Part shown: positions 9,154 to 18,887 of the stretch, one piece after another | Layout of the letters: every line of letters starts with the position of its first letter | Numbering within the stretch: position 1 is the first letter of the stretch | Source of the DNA: Paracoccus aerius | Lineage (GTDB): Bacteria > Pseudomonadota > Alphaproteobacteria > Rhodobacterales > Rhodobacteraceae | Assembly: GCF_014656455.1 (NCBI RefSeq) | Contig: NZ_BNCL01000010.1 | Coordinates: 1-64,000, forward strand | Direction of reading: 5' to 3' | Length of the DNA: 64,000 bases | Position numbers and translations under genes: made by a program | The notes under the pieces: generated by a model | Seen by the model: only the letters and a program-made list of their open reading frames with translations | Databases searched by the model: none | What the model was told of the DNA's origin: nothing

Positions 9154-9935
9154 GCTGGATCCCAAGCCCGGCGAAGCCAGTCGATGTTGCCGATGCGGCG
9201 GTACCACTTGTGCCCGCGCCCGGCAAAGACGTCCTCCATCTTGGGGGCGCCTGCGAACAGGACGATCTTCGCGCCTTGCGGCAAGGCCGGGTCACGCAGA
9301 TAGCTGGACAGATGACGCGGCACGCAGTCGTTCTTGAAGCTGACGCACCACCCCTTGGGCCAATAGTGCAGGTTCCCATGCGCAGCCAGTTGCGCCGACT
9401 GGAACTGCTGGCTGATCTCGTACCGCGCGGTCGCGGCCGAGGGATCGGCCAAATAGGCGTCCAGGATATAGGCATGCTGGCCTATCTCGAACCGGAAGAC
9501 GCTGGAATTGCCGACGCTGTGCAAGAAGCGGTCGCGGGCCGGGTTCACGCGCCGCAAGGGCTTGGCGCGGAACAGGTCGTCGTCGCGGATGATGTAGAAG
9601 TTGCCCGGCAGGTCGAAGAAGGGCGACAGGTCGTCCACCACCACCAGGTCGAGATCCAGGAACAGCGCCTGGCCCGTCAATCCGCCAAGTCCCCGTTGGA
9701 ACAACCCCAGCTTTCGCCAGCGAAGATCAGCATGTCCCTTGGCAAGGCCCAGTTCCGGCAGCGGCATCGCCTCGATTTCCGGATCAAGGCCGTGCATGTC
9801 ATCGGTAAAGCAGATGAACCGATGCGGACGGGCAAGATGCCGGCGCACCTGGCGATGCAGCCGGTTCACGTCTGCGGCAGAATAAAGCGTGCCCCATTTG
9901 ATCGTCAGGATCAGTGCCTGGGCGTCCACCGTCAT
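9150..9935 (-). CDS. Putative glycosyltransferase with DxD motif
   Basis: The 261-residue protein begins MTVDAQALILTIKWGTLYSA and carries LFLDLDLVVVDDLSPFF (DxD type, about residues 93-110), FYIIRDDDLFR and a C-terminal ALPQGAKIVLFAG. This resembles the GT-A families that act on capsule or lipid glycans. The start at 9935 has AAGGACGGCAG just upstream; an in-frame ATG 19 codons earlier has no such site. It is coupled by a four-base overlap to the next glycosyltransferase and is divergent from the GT8 gene at 10091. Confidence 0.7.
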   Translation of the reverse strand: MTVDAQALILTIKWGTLYSAADVNRLHRQVRRHLARPHRFICFTDDMHGLDPEIEAMPLPELGLAKGHADLRWRKLGLFQRGLGGLTGQALFLDLDLVVVDDLSPFFDLPGNFYIIRDDDLFRAKPLRRVNPARDRFLHSVGNSSVFRFEIGQHAYILDAYLADPSAATARYEISQQFQSAQLAAHGNLHYWPKGWCVSFKNDCVPRHLSSYLRDPALPQGAKIVLFAGAPKMEDVFAGRGHKWYRRIGNIDWLRRAWDPA

Positions 9936-10090
9936 CTGCCGTCCTTTCCTTCGCCTTGCATCCGGATACGTCAACCCGCGTCCTGGCTGCAATCCTCGTT
10001 CCGGCCATCCTGACCATTTGCGGCGGTGCTGTTGCCCAACGGAGGTCGCGCCACTATGGTTGACATTGATGTGACTTCACGGACTTTGCA

Positions 10091-10999
10091 GTGACCGACC
10101 CGCTCCGGACAATCAAGATTGCCTACGTTACCGACCGGAGCTTTCTTGAACCGACCCTCGTATCGATCTGGAGCCTTCTTCGTCACCTGAACGGCCCTGC
10201 CGAACTGCACTTTTGGGGCGACGGGCTGAATGCGGCGGATTGGACAAATGTCCGCAAGATCGTATCCGACAGCCCGCAGGTCGCATTGCACTGCATGGAC
10301 ATCAGCAGCGGTTATCTCGAGGGCGCTTACGGACCGCAGGGCTATATCTCGGCTGCGACTATGGGTCGCCTCTACATCCCCAGCAAAATCGACGGCTACG
10401 TTCTTTATATCGACGGCGATACGCTTGTGACTGGCGACGTCGCCCCGCTGTTCCGCCTTGACCTGGGCAAGGCCTATGCCGGCGTCGTGCGCGACTATAC
10501 CGTCGCCCATTGGCTTGCCGATCGGAAAGGAAGAACCAGGGCACGTGACGACCGGCTGACCGAAATTCGCCAGATGATGGACGCAGTTCCGGCCGGAGAT
10601 TATTTCAACGCAGGGGTCATGCTGCTGAACTGCAACGCCCTTCGCGACGAACCACATATGCTGCAGCGGATGATGGACGTGGTTGCGGCATCCGCTTGCA
10701 CCCACGGGGATCAGGACCATCTGAACGCCCTGTTCCGAGGCAACGTCGTCCAACTCGATCTAGGGTGGAACGCGTCATGGGGGCGGATCCGGAAGCATCG
10801 CGCCCATCTGGCGTGCAGCAGGACGTCGGCAGTGGGCGCCATGCCCTGCGGCACACGCATCATGCATTATCACGGACCGGAAAAGCCGTGGCGACAGTCC
10901 GGCCGGGATTTCTGGTCCTCTCGCGGTCGCGCCACAGTGACCTATCTGCTAGCCTTGCGGCGCTTCCTGCGCAAACATCCCGACCTGCGGCCGAGGTGA
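10091..10999 (+). CDS. GT8-family glycosyltransferase
   Basis: The 302-residue protein starts with GTG (M)TDPLRTIKIAYVTDRSFLEP. The GT8 pattern is clear: a nucleotide-sugar N terminus, AATMGRLYIPSKI, the DxD motif in LYIDGDTLVTGDV near residue 115, YFNAGVMLLN near residue 178, DQDHLNALF, and the C-terminal HYHGPEKPW. Such enzymes (LgtC, RfaI/J type) add galactose or glucose to lipopolysaccharide or similar glycans with retention of configuration. Third-position GC looks lower than in neighbouring genes, which fits horizontally moved surface-glycan genes. Its stop overlaps the next gene as GTGA. Confidence 0.88.
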   Translation: MTDPLRTIKIAYVTDRSFLEPTLVSIWSLLRHLNGPAELHFWGDGLNAADWTNVRKIVSDSPQVALHCMDISSGYLEGAYGPQGYISAATMGRLYIPSKIDGYVLYIDGDTLVTGDVAPLFRLDLGKAYAGVVRDYTVAHWLADRKGRTRARDDRLTEIRQMMDAVPAGDYFNAGVMLLNCNALRDEPHMLQRMMDVVAASACTHGDQDHLNALFRGNVVQLDLGWNASWGRIRKHRAHLACSRTSAVGAMPCGTRIMHYHGPEKPWRQSGRDFWSSRGRATVTYLLALRRFLRKHPDLRPR

Positions 11000-12069
11000 T
11001 CGCCGCGTATGACGTCTTGCAGGAGTTGGCCTTGACACCACGCATCCAGCATCATCCCGCAGGCAGCGGTGCGCGTGCGCTGCTGACAGGGCATTTTTCC
11101 ACTGTGGGCGATGTCGAGGTTCTGCATCAGATCCAAGCTAGGCTTGATGCCCTGGGGATGGAATACGACGTCTCCCCCTATACAGACGCGCCCTTGTCGA
11201 TCAATGCATCATGGCTGGACAAGCATATACTTGAACCGTCGCGCTACACGCATCTGATCGTCATATGCGGGCCATTCACGCCTGGGATGGCTGTGCAGCA
11301 TCAGGCAATCTTCGCCCGGTTCCAGCACTGCGTGCACATCGGCGTCAACCTGACCATGGTGGAAAGCACAAGCGCGTTTAATCCGTTCGAGGTTCTGCTT
11401 GAACGCGACAGCGACAGGACCGTGCGCGCCGACCTCAGCTTCCGCGAGCCGACGCCGCCTATTCCGGTTGTCGGGTTATGCCTGGCCAGCGCGCAGCGCG
11501 AATACGGCGGGCGCCGCCGGGGGGACCTGGCAGCCCAAAGGCTGCGCCGACTGATCAAGGAATCAGGTGCCGCATTTATTGAGATGGACACCTCGGTCCC
11601 GGCCCGGACCAATCGTTTCGGCCTGTCCAGCGGGGCCGAGTTCGAGGCAATCTGCGGCCGGCTTGATGCGATGTTGACGACACGGCTTCATGGGATGGTT
11701 CTGGCCTTGAAGAACGGCATCCCCGTGTTGGCCATTGACCCGGTCGCAGGAGGCGACAAGGTCACACGGCAGGCGGAAAAACTGGGCTGGCCCGAGGTTT
11801 TTGACGCCGATGCAACAAGCGACGACGAGCTTGCAGCCGCTTTTGCACGCTGCCTTTCCCCTGAAGCCAGGAAGAAGGCGTCACTGATCCGGGGCGCAGC
11901 CGTTGCTTCCCTTGCCGGTTTCGATGCGCAATTCGCCGAAGCCCTGTCAGTTCCTGCCAATCCGGCCTTGCGTGTGAACCTGATACCGCCAGTTGGCCAG
12001 ATTCAGGGGCTGCGCAGACGGTTCAAGGCATGGAAACGACGGCGCAGGGCGTTGGCCCGCGCGCGCTAA
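10996..12069 (+). CDS. Polysaccharide pyruvyl transferase family protein
   Basis: The 357-residue protein belongs to the family that transfers pyruvate from PEP as a ketal onto sugars of exopolysaccharides. Evidence is the N-terminal TGHFSTVGDVEVLHQIQARL, equivalent to the GDE motif, and the C-terminal signature MLTTRLHGMVLALKNGIPVLAIDP near residues 222-245, followed by GGDKVTRQAEKLGWP. The frame is open from 10696 but that part overlaps the GT8 gene; the GTG at 10996 gives a GTGA overlap with the GT8 stop and is preferred. A later start is possible because no strong ribosome binding site is visible. Confidence 0.82.
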   Translation: MIAAYDVLQELALTPRIQHHPAGSGARALLTGHFSTVGDVEVLHQIQARLDALGMEYDVSPYTDAPLSINASWLDKHILEPSRYTHLIVICGPFTPGMAVQHQAIFARFQHCVHIGVNLTMVESTSAFNPFEVLLERDSDRTVRADLSFREPTPPIPVVGLCLASAQREYGGRRRGDLAAQRLRRLIKESGAAFIEMDTSVPARTNRFGLSSGAEFEAICGRLDAMLTTRLHGMVLALKNGIPVLAIDPVAGGDKVTRQAEKLGWPEVFDADATSDDELAAAFARCLSPEARKKASLIRGAAVASLAGFDAQFAEALSVPANPALRVNLIPPVGQIQGLRRRFKAWKRRRRALARAR

Positions 12070-12078
12070 GCGGGAATG

Positions 12079-12106
12079 CAAAAAGCCCCGCAAACGCGGG
12101 GCCTTT
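12079..12106. terminator. Bidirectional terminator between the pyruvyl transferase gene and pnp
   Basis: GCCCCGC (12085-12091) and GCGGGGC (12096-12102) form a perfect seven-base stem with a four-base loop. On the minus strand it is followed by TTTTTGC, a good terminator for pnp; on the plus strand by CTTTCC, a weaker one for the glycan genes. Confidence 0.8.
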
Positions 12107-12125
12107 CCGTTTCGATTGGCCCAAA

Positions 12126-14267
<2,142 letters not shown>

Positions 14268-14427
14268 CTGGTTTCCTCTGGGCCGCACCAGCCCTCTGGC
14301 AGCGGCCGTGTCTATGGCGGCCCCATTGCCGCCGCCCCTATCCTTTGCATGTGCCCCGGGGCATGGGCGTCACGTCACAGATGGCGGGGCCATACAGGAA
14401 AACAAGGCCTTTGGGAAGTAGGCGCCG

Positions 14428-14454
14428 ATGGCCCGCCCCTGGGGGACGGGCCAT
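14428..14454 (-). terminator. Hairpin between putP and pnp
   Basis: ATGGCCCG and CGGGCCAT form a perfect eight-base stem just after the putP stop. There is no run of T, so it may act as a weak terminator or as an mRNA 3' end. The rest of the 196-base gap holds the pnp leader, which is GC-rich and can form a further stem near 14300. Confidence 0.45.
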
Positions 14455-14463
14455 GCCAGCCGC

Positions 14464-15933
14464 TCAGACCACGGGGCGGGCGCGGTATTCGCCCTGGTCT
14501 GCCGTCACCATGCTGACCAGCACGATCGCGATCCAGGACGCGACAAAGCCCGGCACGATTTCGTAAAGCCCTTCGCCGCCCAGAAGCGACTGGTTCAGGC
14601 CCAGCCAGATCCACAGGGCCACGGTGACGGCGCCCACGATCAGGCCGGCGACGGCGCCCGCGCCCGTCATGCGCTTCCAGGTCAGCGACAGCACCACCAG
14701 CGGACCGAAGGCCGCGCCAAAGCCCGCCCAGGCATTCGACACAAGGCCCAGGACCTGCGCGTCGGGATCGGCGGCGATCAAAGCGGCGACCAGGCCCACC
14801 GCCAGCACCGTCAGGCGGCCCACATTGACCAGTTCACGATCCGACGCCCCGCGCTTTAACAGGGTGTGATAGATGTCCTCGGTCAGCGACGACGACGACA
14901 CCAGAAGCTGGCTGGACACGGTGGACATGATCGCGGCCAGCAGCGCGGCATACAGGAAGCCCGTCACGACCGGGTGGAACAGAAGATCCGACAGGATGAT
15001 GAAGATCGTCTCGGGGTCGCTGACGGTCAGGCCGTTGCGTTCCGCATAGGCCCGGCCGAAGACGCCCACGCCCACGGCCCCCGCCAACGAGATCACCATC
15101 CAGCCCATGCCGATGTTGCGCGCGACCGGCACGTCGCGGACGCTGCGGATCGCCATGAAGCGGACGATGATATGGGGCTGTCCGAAATAGCCCAGGCCCC
15201 AGGCCATGGCCGAGATCCAGCCCAGCAGCGTCATGCCCTTGGCCATCGAGAAATAGTCGGCGTCGATCGCCGTCAGCCGGTCCACGGCCTGGCCCACGCC
15301 ATTGCCCTGCCCCGTGGTCAGGATCACGATGGGCATGATGACCAGGGCCAGCATCATGATCAGACCCTGGACGAAATCGGTCAGGCTGACGGCCAGAAAG
15401 CCGCCGATCACGGTATAAACCAGCACGATCCCCAGCGTCAGCAGGACGCCGGTCATGTAGTCGCCGCCAAAGGCACTGGCGAACAGCTTGCCGCCGCCCA
15501 CAAGACCCGAGGCCGTGTAGACCGCGAAGAAGGCCACGATGATGACGGCCGACACCATCCGCAGCAGCCGTGCCTGGCTGGGGAAGCGGTTCCCCAGGAA
15601 GCCGGGGATCGTCAGGCTGTTGTCATAATACTCGGTCTGCTCGCGCAGGCGGGGGGCCACGATGATCCAGTTCAGCAGCGCGCCAAGGGTCAACCCGATG
15701 CCGATCCAGGACTGCGACAGGCCCGACACGAACAGCGCGCCGGGCAGGCCCAGCAGAAGCCAGCCGCTCATGTCGGACGCGCCCGCCGACAGGGCGGTGA
15801 CCGACGGCGACAGATCGCGCCCGCCAAGAATATAGCCTTCCGAACTGTCGGTGCTCTTGCGCCAGGCATAGATGCCGATGCCGATCATCAGCAGGAAATA
15901 TGCCGAAAGACTGATCCAGACTCCAAGCTCCAT
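14464..15933 (-). CDS. putP: Sodium/proline symporter PutP
   Basis: The 489-residue membrane protein belongs to the SSS family and imports proline with Na+. Marks are the start SLSAYFLLMIGIGIYAWRKS, then GYILGGRDLSPSVTALSAGASDMSGW (helix 2 with the Na+ and proline residues), LNWIIVAPRLREQTEYYDN, GYFGQPHIIVRFMAIRSVRD and SSQLLVSSSSLTEDIY. About 13 membrane helices are visible, the normal number. GAAGGGAGCGG precedes the ATG. It is unusual in lying between rpsO and pnp. Confidence 0.95.
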   Translation of the reverse strand: MELGVWISLSAYFLLMIGIGIYAWRKSTDSSEGYILGGRDLSPSVTALSAGASDMSGWLLLGLPGALFVSGLSQSWIGIGLTLGALLNWIIVAPRLREQTEYYDNSLTIPGFLGNRFPSQARLLRMVSAVIIVAFFAVYTASGLVGGGKLFASAFGGDYMTGVLLTLGIVLVYTVIGGFLAVSLTDFVQGLIMMLALVIMPIVILTTGQGNGVGQAVDRLTAIDADYFSMAKGMTLLGWISAMAWGLGYFGQPHIIVRFMAIRSVRDVPVARNIGMGWMVISLAGAVGVGVFGRAYAERNGLTVSDPETIFIILSDLLFHPVVTGFLYAALLAAIMSTVSSQLLVSSSSLTEDIYHTLLKRGASDRELVNVGRLTVLAVGLVAALIAADPDAQVLGLVSNAWAGFGAAFGPLVVLSLTWKRMTGAGAVAGLIVGAVTVALWIWLGLNQSLLGGEGLYEIVPGFVASWIAIVLVSMVTADQGEYRARPVV

Positions 15934-16102
15934 AAACCGCTCCCTTCGATTTCAAAGTTGCGCGGGCCTGTGTCACAGGATGTTGCAGGAACAAAGCAAA
16001 AATGACCTTGCATCTGCATCGGGGCCGTATTTCGGGTCATTGGCCTAGGATTTCTGCCGTGACAGGACAATCGCCTAAGCGGTCAGCCCGTCCCGATGCA
16101 AG

Positions 16103-16130
16103 GCGCCCGCTGCCAAGGGGCGGCGGGCGC
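16103..16130 (-). terminator. GC-rich hairpin after the Ala/Pro-rich gene
   Basis: GCGCCCGCTGCC (16103-16114) pairs with GGCGGCGGGCGC (16119-16130), 12 pairs with one G-T wobble and a four-base loop. Downstream on the minus strand is CTTGCATC, so there is little U tract. It is a plausible transcript end for the gene at 16157. Confidence 0.45.
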
Positions 16131-16156
16131 TGCTTCCGTTGTGGTGCGGAAAAGGG

Positions 16157-16774
16157 TCAGACGGTCGCCAGTTTCTCGGCTGGCGAGGCTTGGACGGAGG
16201 GTTGCGCGGCAGCGTTCTGTGCGACCTCCTTCTCGGCCGGGTCGGCCTTCGGGGTCACTTTCAGCGTCTCGACAAGGTTCAACAGCTTTTCGCGTTCCAT
16301 CCCGCGGATCGCCCAGGCACGAGCGCGTTCTTCCTCGGTGGGGTCGACGGCTTCAAGCGGATCGGCCTTGGGCGAAGTCGACACTGGCTGGGGCTCAGGC
16401 GCGGTGGATGACGCGCCGCCGCGCGACGTGATCGGCGCCCGGGCTGGCGCCTGCGCGGCCGAGGAAGCGGAGGCAGCGGTCGCAGGTGCAGCAGCGGAGG
16501 ATCCTGCAGGGACGGCTGGCCCGGATGCGGCAGCCTGCCCCACCAGTTGCAGCGCCTTGTCCGACAGGTCGAACTTGACCCCGTCGGTCGGCGCTTGCGC
16601 GGGGGATGGTTGCGACGCCGGCTTGTCCGCCGAAGCCTGCTGGGCCGCGGCCTCGCTGGCCGCCTGGGCAGCGGCGGCTGCACGGCCCACCGCGCTGTTC
16701 GGGGCTGCGTTGGATGCCGCCGGGGTCAGCAGCGGGTTCAGGACGGGTTTCAGGATACCAAGTACCATTCGCAT
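16157..16774 (-). CDS. Ala/Pro-rich protein of unknown function
   Basis: I do not recognise a family. The 205-residue product starts MRMVLGILKPVLNPLLTPAAS with GAAAGGAAC before the ATG. It is rich in Ala, Pro and Ser and probably disordered, apart from a short hydrophobic start and two charged helical patches (DGVKFDLSDKALQLVGQAAA about residues 64-83, and PTEEERARAWAIRGMEREKLLNLVETL about 146-172). No clear signal peptidase site or lipobox is visible. The C-terminal helix has a leucine pattern that could bind a partner. A perfect CtrA-type site lies 70-85 bases upstream, so it may be cell-cycle or motility regulated. Confidence 0.7.
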   Translation of the reverse strand: MRMVLGILKPVLNPLLTPAASNAAPNSAVGRAAAAAQAASEAAAQQASADKPASQPSPAQAPTDGVKFDLSDKALQLVGQAAASGPAVPAGSSAAAPATAASASSAAQAPARAPITSRGGASSTAPEPQPVSTSPKADPLEAVDPTEEERARAWAIRGMEREKLLNLVETLKVTPKADPAEKEVAQNAAAQPSVQASPAEKLATV

Positions 16775-16842
16775 GTTCCTTTCGTAACTGCCCCCATTCT
16801 AGAGCATGCCGGAACTGCCGCCACTTCAAAGCCCATTGCATT

Positions 16843-16859
16843 TTAACGAACAATTAACC
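16843..16859 (-). promoter_or_regulatory. CtrA-type binding site upstream of the Ala/Pro-rich gene
   Basis: The sequence TTAA-CGAACAA-TTAACC fits the full CtrA consensus TTAA-N7-TTAA with the extra C that is favoured in the right half. It is about 70 bases upstream of the 16774 start codon, on the 5' side of that gene, and just downstream of the rpsO terminator. Binding is inference from the motif. Confidence 0.55.
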
Positions 16860-16872
16860 ATGTTTCGCCAAT

Positions 16873-16901
16873 GCAAAACGCCCGCGACAGGGTCGCGGGC
16901 G
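16873..16901 (-). terminator. rpsO terminator
   Basis: CGCCCGCGAC (16879-16888) and GTCGCGGGCG (16892-16901) form a perfect ten-base stem with a three-base loop, followed on the minus strand by TTTTGC. It is 25 bases past the rpsO stop. Confidence 0.85.
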
Positions 16902-16925
16902 CTTGCTTCTCCGGTCGGTCCGCGA

Positions 16926-17195
16926 TCAGCGGCGCAGGCCCAGCTTGCCGATGAGGTCGGTATAGCGGGCTTCGTCCTTCTTCTTCAGGTAGTCCAGCAG
17001 CTTGCGGCGCTGTGCGACCATCATCAGCAGGCCACGACGCGAGTGGTTGTCCTTCTTGTGGGTCTTGAAGTGCTCGGTCAGGGTGGCGATGCGCGACGAC
17101 AGGATCGCGACCTGCACCTCGGGCGAGCCGGTGTCGCCGGCGGCGGTGCCGAATTCCTTGATGACGCGGGCTTTTTCTTCAACGGTGATCGACAT
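16926..17195 (-). CDS. rpsO: 30S ribosomal protein S15
   Basis: The 89-residue protein has the standard length and sequence: [54 protein letters not shown] and [25 protein letters not shown]15 binds 16S rRNA early in assembly of the small subunit platform and often represses its own mRNA. A strong ribosome binding site, TGAAAGGAGACCCCG, precedes the ATG. The truB gene that usually precedes rpsO is not found upstream here; the next gene is an RTX protein on the same strand. Confidence 0.98.
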   Translation of the reverse strand: MSITVEEKARVIKEFGTAAGDTGSPEVQVAILSSRIATLTEHFKTHKKDNHSRRGLLMMVAQRRKLLDYLKKKDEARYTDLIGKLGLRR

Positions 17196-17334
17196 CGGGG
17201 TCTCCTTTCAGGAAAGAGGTTATGGCGCAGGCCGGGATGTCGTCCAGCACTGGCCCGTGGAGTGTCCGCCCCGATTAAGGGGATCGGATGCGCGCCCATA
17301 CAGGAAATGGATCGCGATGGAAAGGGGTGCGGCT

Positions 17335-18288
17335 TCAGCCAGGCAGCCTGACCACCAGGATATCGCCGGCAGCCAGGCCGCCGCCCTGCAGCATCCGTGC
17401 GATCGGATCGCCGTTCACCGTCACCAGCACCGTGCCGTCCCCGTCGGGCGCCAGGTCGATCTGGGCATCCTGCGCCAAACTGGCCGGCAGATGCAGGATT
17501 AACTGGTCTTCCCGGGCATCGAAATCGGCGATCACCGGCAATCCCCCGCCCGGTTGCCGCAGGACAAATTGATCCGCGCCACCCTGCCCTTCCACGAAGT
17601 CGCCCGCACCGGGCATCAGGCTGTCGTTGCCTTCGCCACCATGCATCCAGACAGTCCGGGGATCGTCGTCGCCCACCAGCAGATCGTTGCCTTGCCCGCC
17701 GTCAAGGTCGTCGCCACCCCCGCCCGCGATCAGAACGTCGTCGCCGTCATGTCCTGCCACCCAATCGTTGCCCGCGCCGCCGAACAGCGTATCGTTTCCT
17801 TCGCCGCCCTGGATCGTGTCGTCGCCCTCGTCCCCCCAGACCAGGTCGTCGCCGCCCTGCCCGGCCAGCGAATCGTCGCCCGCGCCGCCATGTATCTCGT
17901 CCCAGCCGGATGGGTCGAAGGTGCCGTCGCCCTGGACCCAGTCATTTCCTTCGCCCGCGAATATGGTGTCGTTGCCCGTTCCGCCCTGAAGCTCGTCATC
18001 CTCGGCGCTGCCTTCGATAAGGTCATCGCCAAGCGGTCGTTCGGGATTGGGCAAGGAAATGACCGGTTCGGTCGCATCGGGCAGCGGATCGGGCTTGGGC
18101 CAATCGAGCGGCTCTTCCCCGCCCTCCTCGGCGTCCGGACTGACATCACCGATTCGCGGCACATCGTCGTCGCCCAGGGCAGGCTCGAAAGCATCGCCGT
18201 CATCTTCGTCGGGGTCATGGCTGCTTGTCGTCAAGTCAAGCGCCGCACCGGCGGCAGCAAGCGCCATCAGGCTGGCAAGCACGAACAT
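17335..18288 (-). CDS. RTX-repeat calcium-binding protein
   Basis: The 317-residue protein has a hydrophobic N terminus (MFVLASLMALAAAGAALDL, signal peptide or membrane anchor), a long acidic and Pro-rich linker (residues 25-85), and about ten RTX nonapeptides of the GGxGxDxxx type between residues 95 and 235 (for example GGTGNDTIF, GGEGNDTLF, GGAGNDWV), which fold into a Ca2+-binding parallel beta roll. The C terminus VIADFDAREDQLILHLP is the usual segment after RTX arrays. RTX proteins are normally exported by type I secretion using a C-terminal signal, so an N-terminal hydrophobic segment is odd. No catalytic domain is visible. CtrA-like sites lie upstream. Confidence 0.85.
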   Translation of the reverse strand: MFVLASLMALAAAGAALDLTTSSHDPDEDDGDAFEPALGDDDVPRIGDVSPDAEEGGEEPLDWPKPDPLPDATEPVISLPNPERPLGDDLIEGSAEDDELQGGTGNDTIFAGEGNDWVQGDGTFDPSGWDEIHGGAGDDSLAGQGGDDLVWGDEGDDTIQGGEGNDTLFGGAGNDWVAGHDGDDVLIAGGGGDDLDGGQGNDLLVGDDDPRTVWMHGGEGNDSLMPGAGDFVEGQGGADQFVLRQPGGGLPVIADFDAREDQLILHLPASLAQDAQIDLAPDGDGTVLVTVNGDPIARMLQGGGLAAGDILVVRLPG

Positions 18289-18340
18289 GAAAACACCCCG
18301 GGCACTGATTACAGGTCAGCGATACAACCGCCGCGGGCAA

Positions 18341-18371
18341 TTAACCAAGCATCATCTTAAGAAAGCGTTAA
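18341..18371 (-). promoter_or_regulatory. CtrA-type sites upstream of the RTX gene
   Basis: A full TTAA-GAAAGCG-TTAA site occupies 18357-18371 and a TTAACC half site lies at 18341-18346. They are 53-83 bases upstream of the RTX start codon and just past the rpmJ terminator. The pairing of a full site with a half site in DNA where TTAA is rare supports regulation by CtrA. Confidence 0.5.
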
Positions 18372-18395
18372 TTCCGACGCATCTCCCTTGGCCAT

Positions 18396-18422
18396 GAAAA
18401 AACCCGCCGGTTTGGGCGGGTT
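18396..18422 (-). terminator. rpmJ terminator
   Basis: AACCCGCC (18401-18408) and GGCGGGTT (18415-18422) form an eight-base stem, followed on the minus strand by TTTTTTC, 30 bases past the rpmJ stop. Confidence 0.85.
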
Positions 18423-18450
18423 GTTTCGTTTTCGCTGTGATCGCGCCGGA

Positions 18451-18576
18451 TCAGCCCTGACGAGCCTTGAAGCGGCGGTTGGTCTTGTTGATCACGTAGA
18501 TGCGGCCCTTGCGGCGCACGACCTGGCAGTCGCGGTGCCGGCTCTTGAGCGAGCGGAGCGAATTGCGAACCTTCAT
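18451..18576 (-). CDS. rpmJ: 50S ribosomal protein L36
   Basis: This 41-codon gene translates to [20 protein letters not shown] followed by [21 protein letters not shown]. That is the long alphaproteobacterial form of L36, in which the zinc-ligand cysteines are mostly lost (one Cys remains). L36 stabilises 23S rRNA in the large subunit. The gene stands alone, as is usual for this form, with its own terminator, and lies directly downstream of tRNA-Val on the same strand. Confidence 0.95.
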   Translation of the reverse strand: MKVRNSLRSLKSRHRDCQVVRRKGRIYVINKTNRRFKARQG

Positions 18577-18609
18577 CGGTTTTTCTCCATCACGCGGCTC
18601 GCAGCCGCA

Positions 18610-18645
18610 GGAAAACGAAAGACCCCCGACGAACCTGCCGGGGGC
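18610..18645 (-). terminator. Terminator-like hairpin after tRNA-Val
   Basis: CCCCCG (18623-18628) pairs with CGGGGG (18639-18644); the minus strand then reads TCTTTCGTTTTC. It lies 11 bases past the tRNA 3' end and before rpmJ. Confidence 0.6.
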
Positions 18646-18655
18646 GGCGAAATCA

Positions 18656-18730
18656 TGGTGGGCGGTACTGGGATCGAACCAGTGGCCACTACGATGTCAA
18701 CGTAGTGCTCTACCGCTGAGCTAACCGCCC
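18656..18730 (-). tRNA. tRNA-Val (anticodon GAC)
   Basis: The minus strand folds as a full cloverleaf: acceptor GGGCGGT/ACCGCCC, D arm GCTC-AGCGGTA-GAGC, anticodon arm CTACG-TTGACAT-CGTAG, T arm ACTGG-TTCGATC-CCAGT, discriminator A and encoded CCA. The loop TTGACAT gives anticodon GAC, which reads GUC and GUU valine codons. It has its own promoter and a following terminator-like hairpin. Confidence 0.96.
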
Positions 18731-18793
18731 GTTCCTTCGGCCATCCCCTTTGCTTCCTGAAGGAAACATCCTGAACCGCCTTCGGTCCGCGTG

Positions 18794-18822
18794 TCTATAT
18801 AGGGGGGTTCAGGGGGTTTCAA
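18794..18822 (-). promoter_or_regulatory. Sigma-70-type promoter of tRNA-Val
   Basis: The minus strand has TTGAAA (18822-18817), a 17-base spacer and TATAGA (18799-18794). Transcription would begin near 18787, giving a leader of about 57 bases. This promoter also argues that the plus-strand hydrolase gene starts further right than the longest open frame (18750). Confidence 0.7.
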
Positions 18823-18887
18823 GCCCTATCGCAGCAAGAAAATTGGCGCTTATATGGGCGGAACGGAAATGCCTGCCGGGGTCTGTC

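Noticed and set aside
17600..18020. Repeated GTCGTCGCC-like DNA looked at as a possible tandem or CRISPR-like repeat
   Set aside because: The periodicity is the coding sequence of RTX nonapeptides; units are unequal and there are no constant repeats with spacers. No CRISPR array was seen anywhere in the window.
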